Origin: Mesostigma viride
Taxonomy: Eukaryota > Streptophyta > Mesostigmatophyceae > Mesostigmatales > Mesostigmataceae
Direction: 5' to 3'
NCBI GenBank assembly: GCA_009746045.1
Contig: RPFO01000418.1
Coordinates: 653,756-717,755 of the forward strand
DNA: 64,000 nucleotides
Below, one piece after another: positions 52,644 to 62,194 of the stretch (the first letter of the stretch is position 1; each line of letters opens with the position of its first letter). Under the pieces are notes generated by a model. It saw only the letters and a program-made list of their open reading frames with translations. It made no database searches and was not told the origin of the DNA. The position numbers were made by a program, and so were the translations under genes.

Positions 52644-54323
52644 ATGGCTTCATCTTCCGGCGCCCAAATGATGATGCTTAAGGCTCGCGGTCCCCAGGAC
52701 ATCGCGACCATTGGCAACCCCGAGGTAACTTTTTTCAAGTCCGTGTTTCCTAGGCACACCAACTATGCATGGGAGGACCTCGAAATTACGCAATCAACCG
52801 GGTCCTCTGGGTACGGTCAGAACTTGGAGTTCAAGATGTCTCGCGTGGGAGACCTCATCACTAAGATGATGTTAGTCATAAACATGTCCGCTGTTCCTGG
52901 ATGGGACGGTTCTTTCGCCCCTTTCATCTGGGACTTCCCTCGCGCGCTGATCGAGTACGTCGAGTTTATAGTTGGAGGATACATGATTGAACGAATCACG
53001 GGTGACATGCTCCATATCTGGGACGTCATTAATCGCCCGGATTACGCCAGTTGGGTAGAAAACATGCCAACTAGTCACGGAGGCAGCGTCAAGTTTAACA
53101 AGGCTGGAAAGATGACCGAGTTCTTCGACGGCAGGTCTCCTCAGTACATTTACATCCCTCTCGAGTTCGCGTTCACGTGCGAGCCGGGCACTTGTTTCCC
53201 CATGATTGCTTTGTCTTTCCACGAAGTCCGCGTGAAGGTAAAGTTTGCCACGGCCGACAAGATCTTCACTAGCTACTCAAAGTCCGACCCAGTTTACGAC
53301 ACAGTCCCCGGAGTGATCGGAGCGACCGTAAAGTCAAGTCTGAACACCTCTGCAACCCCTGACTACAACTTGATCCGTTCCATTATCCGGTCGAGGTATT
53401 TGGACCAGTCATATGGTAACCAAATGGCGCAGCTCATCTCGGAGACCGGAGATCGCAAGTGGGTTAAGCACGTGATCGAGAACGCAATGTATACCGACAA
53501 GATTACAAACGTGTTAGCTACTGCCACTCCTCCCAACGGGACTTCTGACGGAAAGCTGGAGATTTCTTTCGAGATCGCCGACTACAATTCGGCGACGGGG
53601 ACGACTCGGAAGTTTGTTATCACCGATTCGATGATTCCTCCCGCCGAAAAGTTTGTGCCTATGTTTACTTCCGTCGCCCCAAATCAGCGTCAGGTGTGGG
53701 CTAGCAACCCACCCACGTTCACAACTCGACTTGTCGGTCGGTATGTCTTTTTGGACGACTACGAGAGGCAACAGTTTGCCAGTGAGTCGCATGAGTTTCT
53801 GATGACTGAGAACCAGTTGCACACTCAGTATGTGGGCGGGCAAGAGCAGGTGACGATCGACCTCAAGTTCAACCATCCCGTAAAGGAGCTGCTGTTTTTC
53901 TATCGACCTGACAACTGGGCAGAGCCCGAGACAACGGTAAAGGGCTACTATAAGGGCTATTGGTCGTTTCGCAACCCGAACAGCAGCTTTGGAGAGGGGC
54001 ACCTCTTCCGTTCCGCGAATCTCATTTTGAACTCCCAAAATATGTACGGAGACGGCAAGGATCCTGTTTACTTTTCATACGTGATCCCAACCCAGTTCCA
54101 TAAGCGCGTTGACTCGGATCACAACATTTACATCATCCCCTTTTGTTTGGACCCTGGCAGCTGCAAGCCTACCGGTTCCGTGAATATGTCTCGTTTGGAC
54201 GATGTGAAGTTGGTCCTGACTGGTCTCGGCGGCGTGCCACCTGGTACCATTCACGTCTATGCTCGGAACTTCAACTTGCTTTCTATCCAGTCCGGCATGG
54301 GAGGCAAGCGTTACGCGTCGTAA
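52644..54323 (+). CDS. MCP: Major capsid protein paralogue 2
   Basis: 559 residues from ATG 52644. Double jelly-roll MCP with VTFFKSVFPRHTNYAWEDLE, LEFKMSRVGDLITKMML, VEFIVGGYMIERITGDMLH, YVFLDDYERQQFA, DLKFNHPVKELLFFYRP, GKDPVYFSYVIPTQFHKRV and the C-terminal IQSGMGGKRYAS. The loop between the barrels is about 170 residues, longer than in MCP 1 or MCP 4. Its own upstream region is now displaced by element 2, whose end is 8 bp from the ATG, so expression from the native promoter is doubtful. Confidence 0.95.
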   Translation: MASSSGAQMMMLKARGPQDIATIGNPEVTFFKSVFPRHTNYAWEDLEITQSTGSSGYGQNLEFKMSRVGDLITKMMLVINMSAVPGWDGSFAPFIWDFPRALIEYVEFIVGGYMIERITGDMLHIWDVINRPDYASWVENMPTSHGGSVKFNKAGKMTEFFDGRSPQYIYIPLEFAFTCEPGTCFPMIALSFHEVRVKVKFATADKIFTSYSKSDPVYDTVPGVIGATVKSSLNTSATPDYNLIRSIIRSRYLDQSYGNQMAQLISETGDRKWVKHVIENAMYTDKITNVLATATPPNGTSDGKLEISFEIADYNSATGTTRKFVITDSMIPPAEKFVPMFTSVAPNQRQVWASNPPTFTTRLVGRYVFLDDYERQQFASESHEFLMTENQLHTQYVGGQEQVTIDLKFNHPVKELLFFYRPDNWAEPETTVKGYYKGYWSFRNPNSSFGEGHLFRSANLILNSQNMYGDGKDPVYFSYVIPTQFHKRVDSDHNIYIIPFCLDPGSCKPTGSVNMSRLDDVKLVLTGLGGVPPGTIHVYARNFNLLSIQSGMGGKRYAS

Positions 54324-54364
54324 AAAAAAAAAAGACTGTATTATATTAGAATCTACACCAAACC

Positions 54365-57300
54365 ATGTCTTCGTGCGCAGTTATGTGGATCCGTAGCAAG
54401 GGAAGTCAAGATGTGATGTTGGTCGTGGACCCAGAGATCACTTTTTGGAAGTCCACGTGGAGCCGTCATACGAACTACGCGATGGAGGATGCCGAGATCA
54501 CTCAAACTGCGGGTGTTGTGACGTACGGCCAGCTTATCGAGTTCAAAATCCCGCGCTCCGGAGACCTTCTTCACAAGGTCATGCTTTACTTGGACGTCGA
54601 GGAGTTTCCGAATCTAAAGTACTCTCCTTTTGCAAAGGACTTTGCGCGCATCCTCATCAAGTACGTTGAGCTTGTGATTGGCGGGTTTAGCATCGAGCGG
54701 CTTACCGGTGATTTCTTGCACGTGATGGACATCCTGTCGCGCAAGAGTCACAAGAGTAGCGTTGATAACTTGCCAACCAACCACGGTGGTAGCGTTAAGT
54801 TTGACGAGTTTGGCGATGTGTATGAGTATTGCAACGGTACCCGGCGGCAGCACATTTACATCCCTATCGAGTTTGCTTTTACAATGGACCCTGGCCTGGC
54901 CCTTCCTATGATCGCGATTCAGCATCACGATGTGGTAATTCGCGTCCAATTCGCCGACCCTGATGACATTTTCACGTATTACGCAAACGATTTCCCCGTA
55001 GACACCGCGACCAGCGCTCCGATCGACTACTCCAAGTTCCCTTATAACCAGACTACCGCGGACAACGCAGCTGCTGGGTACTGGGACTTCGACGGTGACC
55101 TAGACAACACTGGCAGTCGTCAGCCGACTGCTCTGATGCCCAAGTTCCAGCTGTTTAATTATACTAATAGCGAGAACGCGATAAAGTCGTCTGGGGGCGT
55201 CTACGGCGCCACTTCTAATCACGCAATGGTTGATCTGAGTGATGCCGGGTTTAACGGTGGGGACGATACTTTCACCGTTGCGACAACGGTTACTTGTCCA
55301 GCAACCAATCAGCAGGGTGTCGGGCAGAACATCTTGACGTACGGAAGTGCCACGGACAACATTTCACTCCAGACCGGGTCGTCCGGAGACTTGAAGCTGT
55401 GGGTCGAGACGGGCGGGGTTAGGACTCAGATGGAGACCTTTCCTCAGGACCAACTTTACATCGGAGACGGCCAGAGCCACGCGCTCGTGCTCACCCGCGT
55501 CGAGACGATCACGGCCGGTTCAGTCCCTGGTACAGTTCCCGGGCGATGGGAGTTTGCGGGCGGATCGCCTGCAAACACCGGTACCGGGTCAGCGGCTGCC
55601 CAGGTGATCGGTTCTCAAGTTTCGATCGCCGGCGGCGAGATCGTATGGTCGAATACGGCTGCTGATTACACGACAGCGGTGAACTCTCATGACCGAGTCC
55701 AGATTCCTCTGACAGACGGGGATAAGACTGGCTTGAACCTTTTTTCAGTCTCGTTCGAGTTCTATTTGTCAAGTGCCGCTCTTAACTCAAACCCCATTCC
55801 CTTGTTCAATATTGGCCCGGCGACAACGTCCGACATGGCCGCAAACCGCAAGAACAGGATGTCTCTCTACCTCTCACCTAATGCAACTGAGATGTACATC
55901 GTGACTCAGGGCGATAATGCAACCACGGACCGTAGGATGCGCGTTAACGTTTCTGCCGTTTCGTTGAACGCGTGGCACACGTTTACGGTCACTCGTCTAC
56001 CATATCCGAAGTTCGGCACCTCTACTGGTACTTCTGCCCAGAGCATCAACTCCGTGGGTATTTTCATCGACGGCGTTCAGTGCCCGCTTCTGCTAATTGA
56101 TGGTTCTTTGGGCGGTTTTGAGGCAAGCGCTGTTTTTGGAAACATCCTCACTTTCGGTCCTAGCGGGATCAGTGGTGTTGCATATTCCCCGAAGACAAAG
56201 CTCAAGATCCGCGGTGTGGATTTCTGGAACGGCCACTATCGCAATAACAACGACGTCTATCAGCTGTATGTTGATGGGCAGAATAAGGAGATCCATCCTC
56301 TGTGGCCAAAGATGTCACAGCCAACGATTGTTGACAAGAAGCTGTATCTCGGTAACAGTCCCGACACTGCAACCACGTTTGCGGCTAAGAACAATGTCAA
56401 GTGGGAGTACGTCTGGTTCTACAATCTGGCGGTCACGCCTAACGATATCGGTGCGACTTCAGGCGTGGTTTCCAGCTCGGCACGCTTGCCAGTCGTTCGG
56501 CAGATTTTCGCTCTCCAACCCACGACGATGTTCGCAGCCACCAAGGGGTCGGACGTAGTTACCAACAACGGAGCGTATTGGGCGAACCTGGTTGACACGC
56601 AAGGGACGTCGCGTTTCTCTGTGGACACATGGACAACGGGAACGGGCGGTATCCTGACTGCGGCAGTCGTCCGTGTTAAGGCGCTCGGAAATGGCGATCT
56701 TTTTGGCAATTCAGGTGACTGGGTTATCGCTATCGACTCTTTCAAGATTCCTCAATCCATTAACTACACCGTCGGAGAGTCTCAGGTGTTTGTTCATCCG
56801 CGTGCAGGATGGATTGCTAGGCCGCCAAAGTTCGAGTGCAAGCTGGTGGCCCGGTTTTTCTACCTTGACGACTTTGAGAGGAAGCAGTTTGCTCTTAACG
56901 GTCACGAGTACCTTATAACGGAAACGCAGTACTTCCAGCAGCACGTCGGGGGGGAGAACGAGGTCGACCTCGACCTTCGTTTTAACCATCCCGTGAAGGA
57001 ACTTTTGTTCTGGTATAAGCCTGCGGATTTGTCTTTTGTGGCAAACAAGTTCCGCTCCGACGCGGATTTCGGATACAACGCGTATTGGAAGTTTTACAAT
57101 GACAATAGCGAGTTCGGAGACGGACACCTTTTCACCCGGGCGAACTTGTATATGAACTCGCAGAGCCTTTACGGAGATGGTCGCGATCCTATTTATTTCT
57201 CTTACCTCGTCCCCGCCGATTTCCATACGCGCGTGGAGAAGAACTCCCGCGTGTACTGCATCCCGTTTTGTTTGAGGCCGGAGTCGTGGAAGCCGTCAGG

Positions 57301-57462
57301 GAGCGTCAACATGTCCCGCCTAGATAGCGTGAAGCTGGCTCTTAAGGGGCTAGGGTCTTCCTCTAAGGGAGGAATCCCGCCGGCACTATCGACGTATATG
57401 CGCGTAGTTTCAACCTTGTTCGAATTCAGTCTGGTATGGGAGGCAAGCGGTTCGCCTCGTAA
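54365..57462 (+). CDS. MCP: Major capsid protein paralogue 3 with ~600-residue lectin-like insertion
   Basis: Starts at ATG 54365. The first jelly roll is normal (ITFWKSTWSRHTNYAMEDAE, VELVIGGFSIERLTGDFLH). After about residue 200 a ~600-residue insertion follows, rich in Thr/Gly/Asn, with two LamG/concanavalin-like patterns: VSFEFYLSS..WHTFTVTRL..VGIFIDGVQ and YVWFYNLAVTPNDI. The second jelly roll resumes near 813 (ARFFYLDDFERKQFA, LRFNHPVKELLFWYK). Near 57386 one base seems missing: the conserved SGMGGKRFAS ending is present but in a neighbouring frame, with its stop at 57460-57462; the uncorrected frame runs on to 57577. The insertion would project from the capsid surface, perhaps binding host glycans. 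Confidence 0.9.
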
Positions 57463-57500
57463 TTGCATGCTTAACTCAGTAATAAAAATTCTTTCCATTC

Positions 57501-57512
57501 ATATAAGTATAT
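57501..57512 (+). promoter_or_regulatory. TATA-like box of MCP 4
   Basis: ATATAAGTATAT 7 bp before the MCP 4 ATG, after an AT-rich stretch with AATAAA (57480-57486) that may end the MCP 3 transcript. Confidence 0.4.
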
Positions 57513-57519
57513 CAACACG

Positions 57520-58896
57520 ATGTCGGGCTGCCCTGTCCTTATTTTGCGAGCCAAGGGTCCTCAGGACGCTTCCTTGACGGTCGCGCCCACGAAGACGTTT
57601 TTTAAGGCTATCTATCCTCGCCACACTAATTTTTCGTTCGAAGACATGGAGGTTGTTTCCGTCGCTGGAAACCAGGGGTTCGGGCGTGAAGTGACTTTTC
57701 AGCTCCCAAAGAGCGGCGATCTTGTCACCCGCGCGTTTCTGTACATGGAAATCCCTCCCATCATCGAATGGGGCAATCCAGAATTTGGGAAGGCTTGGTG
57801 GAAGATCTTTGACCCGTTTCTAGACGACATTGCTCGTATCATGATCAAAAAGATCGAGTTCAAGGTTGGCGGGACAACCATCGAAGAAATGACGGGAGAG
57901 TTTATGCACGTGTACGACCAGCTTAGCCGTGACCCTTCCACTTCTTACGTCGACAACACTCCGACGCGCCACGGCGGCACTATCCTCGTGGACAACGGAG
58001 GACAGACTGGAATGACCAAGTCGCACATCTACGTCCCTCTCCAGTTTTCATTCTGTCTGGAGGACGGCATGGCTTTTCCCATGATCGCCCTTCAGTACCA
58101 CGATGCCAAGATTGTCGTGACTCTTAACACGAAGGAAGCCATTTTCACCCAGGTTGTTGGTGGGCCTAACTATCCAGGGACGAGTTTAGCAAAGGGCGTA
58201 GTCTCGTGGGACCATCCGACATTGGAGGCCTGGGATATCGCGAGGCATGATGAACGCTATGCCAGACATCACAAAGTTGCGCCTTTTGTGCCGGTTTGTT
58301 TACCTGACGACTTTGAACGCAAGCAGTTCGCAGAGGAAAAGCACCAGTATCTTATCACAGAGACTCAGCACTACTCCCACTACGTTAGCGAGGGATCTGG
58401 TCTAGAGACCATCGGCCTCTCGTTTAGCCATCCAGTGAAGGAGTTGATCTTCTACTACAAGGCCGATAACCGTATGATCGACCCTGCGCTGGCAACGGAC
58501 CCCACTGCCGCGTATTGGAACTTTACCAACAAGAATAGCAAGTTTGGAGACGGTCATCTTTTTGAGCGTTGCAACTTGTCTCTCAACTCGCAACAGATGT
58601 TTGGAGAAGGCCGTGACCCCATTTACTTCAGTTATGTCCTTCCTTTGCAATTCCACACTCGTCTTCCGAGCAACAAGCACGTATACGTGATCCCCTTTGC
58701 TCTGGAGCCTGAAAACTGGAAGCCAACGGGATCTCTGAACTTTAGTCGCATGGACACCGTAAAACTGTTGCTGCTAGGCCTTCAGAAGAACAGCGTGACA
58801 CATCGACTCCCGAAGGGCGTCATCGAGATTTACGCCCGGTCTTTCAATGTCCTTGCAATCAGTTCTGGGATGGGAGGAAAGCGTTTTGCTTCGTAA
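57520..58896 (+). CDS. MCP: Major capsid protein paralogue 4
   Basis: 458 residues from ATG 57520, the size usual for NCLDV capsid proteins. Motifs: TFFKAIYPRHTNFSFEDMEV, VTFQLPKSGDLVTRAFLYM, IEFKVGGTTIEEMTGEFMH, CLPDDFERKQFA, GRDPIYFSYVLPLQFHTRLP, GSLNFSRMDTVKLL and ISSGMGGKRFAS at the end. The loop between barrels is short (about 70 residues). It is the most canonical copy and the best candidate for the principal capsomer protein. Confidence 0.96.
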   Translation: MSGCPVLILRAKGPQDASLTVAPTKTFFKAIYPRHTNFSFEDMEVVSVAGNQGFGREVTFQLPKSGDLVTRAFLYMEIPPIIEWGNPEFGKAWWKIFDPFLDDIARIMIKKIEFKVGGTTIEEMTGEFMHVYDQLSRDPSTSYVDNTPTRHGGTILVDNGGQTGMTKSHIYVPLQFSFCLEDGMAFPMIALQYHDAKIVVTLNTKEAIFTQVVGGPNYPGTSLAKGVVSWDHPTLEAWDIARHDERYARHHKVAPFVPVCLPDDFERKQFAEEKHQYLITETQHYSHYVSEGSGLETIGLSFSHPVKELIFYYKADNRMIDPALATDPTAAYWNFTNKNSKFGDGHLFERCNLSLNSQQMFGEGRDPIYFSYVLPLQFHTRLPSNKHVYVIPFALEPENWKPTGSLNFSRMDTVKLLLLGLQKNSVTHRLPKGVIEIYARSFNVLAISSGMGGKRFAS

Positions 58897-58921
58897 ATGT
58901 TTTATTTATCAACATGTATAC

Positions 58922-59227
58922 ATGGACAGGAGGCCAAAAAAGATCGATCAATCTTCTGTGTTGGTCGTTAAAAAACCTTTGATAACCCATGTTGGTCGTC
59001 TTCCACCAGAAACGCCTCCAGCTTCCAAAGAAGAGTTAAAGCCGCGACGAGAAGTGTTCGAAATGATCACATGTCCTTCTTGTCAATCCCAGATCGCTCT
59101 GCGTCCAGTTTCTTCACCCGAGTATTCACGGCCTTTTTCGGGCCCATCATCTCGTCGTCGGAATCGCTCGCGTAATCTTTGTTATAATTCAGCCTCGCGT
59201 AGTTCCAAAATCGGGAAGACCCGATAG
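58922..59227 (+). CDS. Small hypothetical protein, uncertain
   Basis: 101 residues from ATG 58922. A basic, Pro-rich N-terminus is followed by MITCPSCQSQI (a CXXC) and an Arg/Ser-rich tail. The last 161 bp overlap the packaging ATPase on the opposite strand, and the Arg/Ser tail may only be its shadow; the true protein may end earlier through a frameshift. Confidence 0.3.
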   Translation: MDRRPKKIDQSSVLVVKKPLITHVGRLPPETPPASKEELKPRREVFEMITCPSCQSQIALRPVSSPEYSRPFSGPSSRRRNRSRNLCYNSASRSSKIGKTR

Positions 59228-59882
59228 TAAACCGGTCGTGTGGGACAGCCTTGTACCAAAAAATGACGTCTTCAATACGATTTGACTCGCTTGTATGATC
59301 CACGACCAAGCATTCGTAATTGCGAGTGCATTGGTCCAAGATCTCACAAAACGCCTCAAAGGTAGGAATGACGCCGAAATAATTGCGATAGAGGCGTTCT
59401 CTGTTCATTATAATGTTTTCGCGGAGAGCAAACACGTAATCGATGTTGCTTCGAATATCCGGAGTCACGTCCATACTGTACTGGCTGATGAACAGCAGAA
59501 AAATCTTATAGTGCCGACCGTTTAACGCGATTTCACGCATGCACGGGTCGCGCATTACGCTTCGGTCATAAACGCAATCATCCATGATAACGAAACAGTT
59601 TTGAGCTTTGCCGAGTTTGCAAAGTTTTTTTTGGTTTTTGATCAGCGCTCGTAGTGCCGGTTTATTAAAGGATTCGTACACAAAGAGTTCGGGGACGAAT
59701 TTTTGCCAATGCCGATTTGAACCTTCGGTCCCTGACATAACGATCCCCGAAGGTATGTCACGCTTGTGGTACATTATGTCCGTCGCGAGCGTTGTTTTAC
59801 CCCCGCCTCGCTTTGAAACGATGCATACTACTTTGTCATTGCCCATTTTAGATGGGTCGAATTTCTTCAACTGAAGATCCAT
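59067..59882 (-). CDS. A32: A32-like DNA packaging ATPase
   Basis: 271 residues from ATG 59882. FtsK/HerA-type packaging ATPase of NCLDVs: Walker A SKRGGGKTTLATDI near 22-36, Walker B NCFVIMDDCVYD near 95, and the following FLLFISQYSMDVTPDIR, the arginine-finger/sensor region typical of this family. It pumps viral DNA into preformed capsids. It is intact and close to the normal length. Its position beside the MCP genes makes a virion-assembly cluster. Confidence 0.95.
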   Translation of the reverse strand: MDLQLKKFDPSKMGNDKVVCIVSKRGGGKTTLATDIMYHKRDIPSGIVMSGTEGSNRHWQKFVPELFVYESFNKPALRALIKNQKKLCKLGKAQNCFVIMDDCVYDRSVMRDPCMREIALNGRHYKIFLLFISQYSMDVTPDIRSNIDYVFALRENIIMNRERLYRNYFGVIPTFEAFCEILDQCTRNYECLVVDHTSESNRIEDVIFWYKAVPHDRFTIGSSRFWNYARLNYNKDYASDSDDEMMGPKKAVNTRVKKLDAERSGIDKKDM

Positions 59883-59951
59883 GTCCCAAACGTGCTATAT
59901 CATGACATGAACAAAATCAAACTAGTTTCAGACGAGCTAGGTCTTACATTT

Positions 59952-60662
59952 CTAAATGCGCACAATAATGTCCTGATCGTAACGATAAAATGACACGTTT
60001 AAACCGCTCGAAAGCGCAGTTCGCATCCATTCTCTTTGGTGCCATTCCTCCGCGTTGTCTTTTGATGTTTCGTCACGCGTTTTGTTGTACTTTCTAGCGA
60101 ATTCGTCTTGAAGCATTGTGAATTTTTTAATAATTGCATTAGAAATCCGTTTAGTTTGAGACCGCAAAAGTAACAAAAGTCGAGGAGATAAAGACATCAC
60201 GAACACTCCGTCGTGATTAAACACCATGTGAGAGATGTTCTCAGTCTTCGCGTCGTTCACCAATATTCCTACATCTGTGTCGCTCGGACTCGACAAGGAA
60301 CAATCTGTCATGCCGCACTTCTGAGGGTGCGTGTGCCACTCAAATGTTCCGTGCGGTATCTCCACGTCATTCGAGTGACCAAAAGGAGTCGTTGTAAACC
60401 GATGTAGAACGCCTTGCGAGTCAGGAACAAATGTCCCTCCGATTTCTTTTCCCGATTGTAAACTCGAACGTATGAACTGAACATCCGATTTTGAAACTAC
60501 AAAAACATTACGCGAGTTACCGGAAATTATTTTTCGACCGTCCGGTAACATTTGAACTGGCAGAAGCTCTCCTGCACGAGGCATTACAACGTATAGATTC
60601 TGCGGACATTTTATAACGTTAAAAACCGTCGTCGACGACGTCCGCCTCTTCGTCCTCGTCAT
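59952..60662 (-). CDS. JAMM/MPN+ metalloprotease-like protein
   Basis: 236 residues from ATG 60662. The JAMM zinc motif is visible: Glu in KEIGGTFVPD (near 75), WHTHPQ (His-X-His near 110), then SLSSPSDTDV (Ser and Asp). JAMM enzymes are deubiquitinases or process ubiquitin-like proteins. The N-terminus is basic and the C-terminal 70 residues are helical. Together with the OTU and F-box-like proteins it makes a third ubiquitin-pathway candidate in this block. It starts inside the 3' end of the preceding small gene. Confidence 0.78.
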   Translation of the reverse strand: MTRTKRRTSSTTVFNVIKCPQNLYVVMPRAGELLPVQMLPDGRKIISGNSRNVFVVSKSDVQFIRSSLQSGKEIGGTFVPDSQGVLHRFTTTPFGHSNDVEIPHGTFEWHTHPQKCGMTDCSLSSPSDTDVGILVNDAKTENISHMVFNHDGVFVMSLSPRLLLLLRSQTKRISNAIIKKFTMLQDEFARKYNKTRDETSKDNAEEWHQREWMRTALSSGLNVSFYRYDQDIIVRI

Positions 60663-60854
60663 CAAACTGCACTCTGTTACCGCTTGGTTTCATGTTGCGC
60701 TTTGCAACTGAAACACTCCGCAGTGCATCCTCTCCTTCGTCCGCCTTGTCCTCTAGTTCCGCGCAAACGTCGTCTTCGAGTTCCTCCCTCCGCGGAAAGT
60801 GTCTCTCTCCAGCATATCACCCATGTACTCCTTCAAAATGTCGTCGATTGGCAT
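60619..60854 (-). pseudogene. Small acidic protein gene with 2-bp frameshift
   Basis: ATG 60854 overlaps the upstream stop (TGATG). The frame starts MPIDDILKEYMGDMLER and soon stops, while an acidic continuation (REELEDDVCAELEDKADEG, then FDDEDEEADVVDDGF) is open in another frame to 60619. The shift lies at a GAGAGAGA run near 60810, consistent with two extra bases. The full product would have about 78 residues. Unknown function. Confidence 0.55.
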
Positions 60855-61396
60855 CAGAGTGTGAACTGCATTCCGGACCGCCTCGCGAATGTAGCCGCAA
60901 AGATTCGGCGATGAAGTTTGTACGTACTATCTCCTGTATCTGTTACAAAAAAGTCCATGTCGTCCAAAATGTCCGATCCTATGTTCTTCATCACAAGATG
61001 GACAAATTTTGTCGCAGACGGTACTCTGACCTTCATTGTTTGGTTTGGATCCTTTGACATTCGAATCGACCCCATTATCATGCTCGTGCATACAAAGTAG
61101 GCTTTCAGGAGATCACGAAAGTACGGCATCGCGTCCATGACGTTCTCGGTCTCCTCTTCGACGACATCGGGCGTCCATTCGGTAATCTCGTTCAAAAGTT
61201 GTTCGAAGGCGTCCAAAGGGTCCATGCCGAGTTTTTCTGACGCTTCCATGGCATCGTTGAGAATTTGTTTGAGGGACTCAAAAATTGGTTCCGTGAGACC
61301 CCTTTCCAGCTGATCGACATACTCTTTCTTGCTATCGACTAGCACGTTAATATTCACAACGGGGTCCGAAGACGACTGCGCCGGGCGATGACTCAT
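60854..61396 (-). CDS. Hypothetical protein, 180 residues
   Basis: From ATG 61396. Acidic, helical N-terminal two-thirds (DQLERGLTEPIFESLKQIL, FEQLLNEITEWTPDVVEEE) and a C-terminal part with TMKVRVPSATKFVHLVMKNI, a pattern I associate with conserved NCLDV proteins of unknown function but cannot name with certainty. It shares a TGATG stop/start with the next gene, implying one transcript. Confidence 0.6.
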   Translation of the reverse strand: MSHRPAQSSSDPVVNINVLVDSKKEYVDQLERGLTEPIFESLKQILNDAMEASEKLGMDPLDAFEQLLNEITEWTPDVVEEETENVMDAMPYFRDLLKAYFVCTSMIMGSIRMSKDPNQTMKVRVPSATKFVHLVMKNIGSDILDDMDFFVTDTGDSTYKLHRRIFAATFARRSGMQFTL

Positions 61397-61724
61397 GGTT
61401 TAGAGTTTGCGAACAAAATTTAACATCACTTCGAGACGAACGAGATAAATAACGACATCTCAATTCCTCTGCTTCTTTCTCCGCGCGAAGGGCTCGATCC
61501 TCGAGAGACAATAGAGTCTTTCTCATTCGTTCAGATGGATTCGAGTAGTGTGAAAAGTTCGGAAAATCTCCGTGGTGCATAGTTGGCAAGTTCAACAGAG
61601 AACGATAATACCTACACTCCTCGCGAGATTTGCCGATTCGAGAAATGTAATGATGCCTGGCCGTTTGAAAGTCCTCGTACATGCCCATTGTCAACGTTGT
61701 TTTCGCCAACGAATGTTTTTTCAT
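61347..61724 (-). CDS. Hypothetical protein, 125 residues
   Basis: From ATG 61724 (a second in-frame ATG lies at 61688). A charged helix near the middle (RKTLLSLEDRALRAEKEAEE) is followed by an Arg/Ser-rich stretch. It overlaps the next gene by 50 bp. The family is unknown. Confidence 0.5.
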   Translation of the reverse strand: MKKHSLAKTTLTMGMYEDFQTARHHYISRIGKSREECRYYRSLLNLPTMHHGDFPNFSHYSNPSERMRKTLLSLEDRALRAEKEAEELRCRYLSRSSRSDVKFCSQTLNHESSPGAVVFGPRCEY

Positions 61725-61727
61725 GTA

Positions 61728-61919
61728 TCATGACGAACATCTACTTTCGAAAGTCAGCGCGAGCTGAACAAGACCCCAAACAACGACCCCTGAGACAGCT
61801 CCTGCAAGATGAACCCTCATCTTGCTGATCTCTCCCGACTTCTTGTCCTCGAACCAACGGGGCTGATACTTAGGGACTAACTTGATGACGCCAATCGCGG
61901 CGATAACACCAGCGCACAA
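61728..61919 (-). CDS. Small two-helix membrane protein
   Basis: 63 residues from ATG 61919. Hydrophobic segments CAGVIAAIGVIKLV and HLAGAVSGVVVWGLVQLALT flank a charged linker (RWFEDKKSGEISK). It ends 3 bp before the next gene on the strand. The family is unknown. Confidence 0.5.
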   Translation of the reverse strand: MCAGVIAAIGVIKLVPKYQPRWFEDKKSGEISKMRVHLAGAVSGVVVWGLVQLALTFESRCSS

Positions 61920-61942
61920 TGCCGGAATAGAAAAACCGCGTT

Positions 61943-62182
61943 TTACGCCCCACCCGCGGTGGCATGATTCGTCAGCAGAGGTTCTTTCGCAGTAGTGATA
62001 TCCATCACGTCCGAATCGTATCTTTCTGGAATCCGAGCCGCTGGACGTTCGCGAATCATAGCAGGTACCGATGGTTCGATGATCGATTCCCTCATCGCGG
62101 GTGCAGGAGTGGGAACAACTACCGGGTCTGCGGCAATCGCAGTGCCCCGTCGAGCAGCGCGGGTCATTTCGGTGAGACTCAT
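61943..62182 (-). CDS. Small hypothetical protein
   Basis: 79 residues from ATG 62182, Ala/Pro/Arg-rich (RRGTAIAADPVVVPTPAPAM), probably disordered. It lies between two genes on the same strand; function unknown. Confidence 0.4.
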   Translation of the reverse strand: MSLTEMTRAARRGTAIAADPVVVPTPAPAMRESIIEPSVPAMIRERPAARIPERYDSDVMDITTAKEPLLTNHATAGGA

Positions 62183-62194
62183 AATGGTATATGT

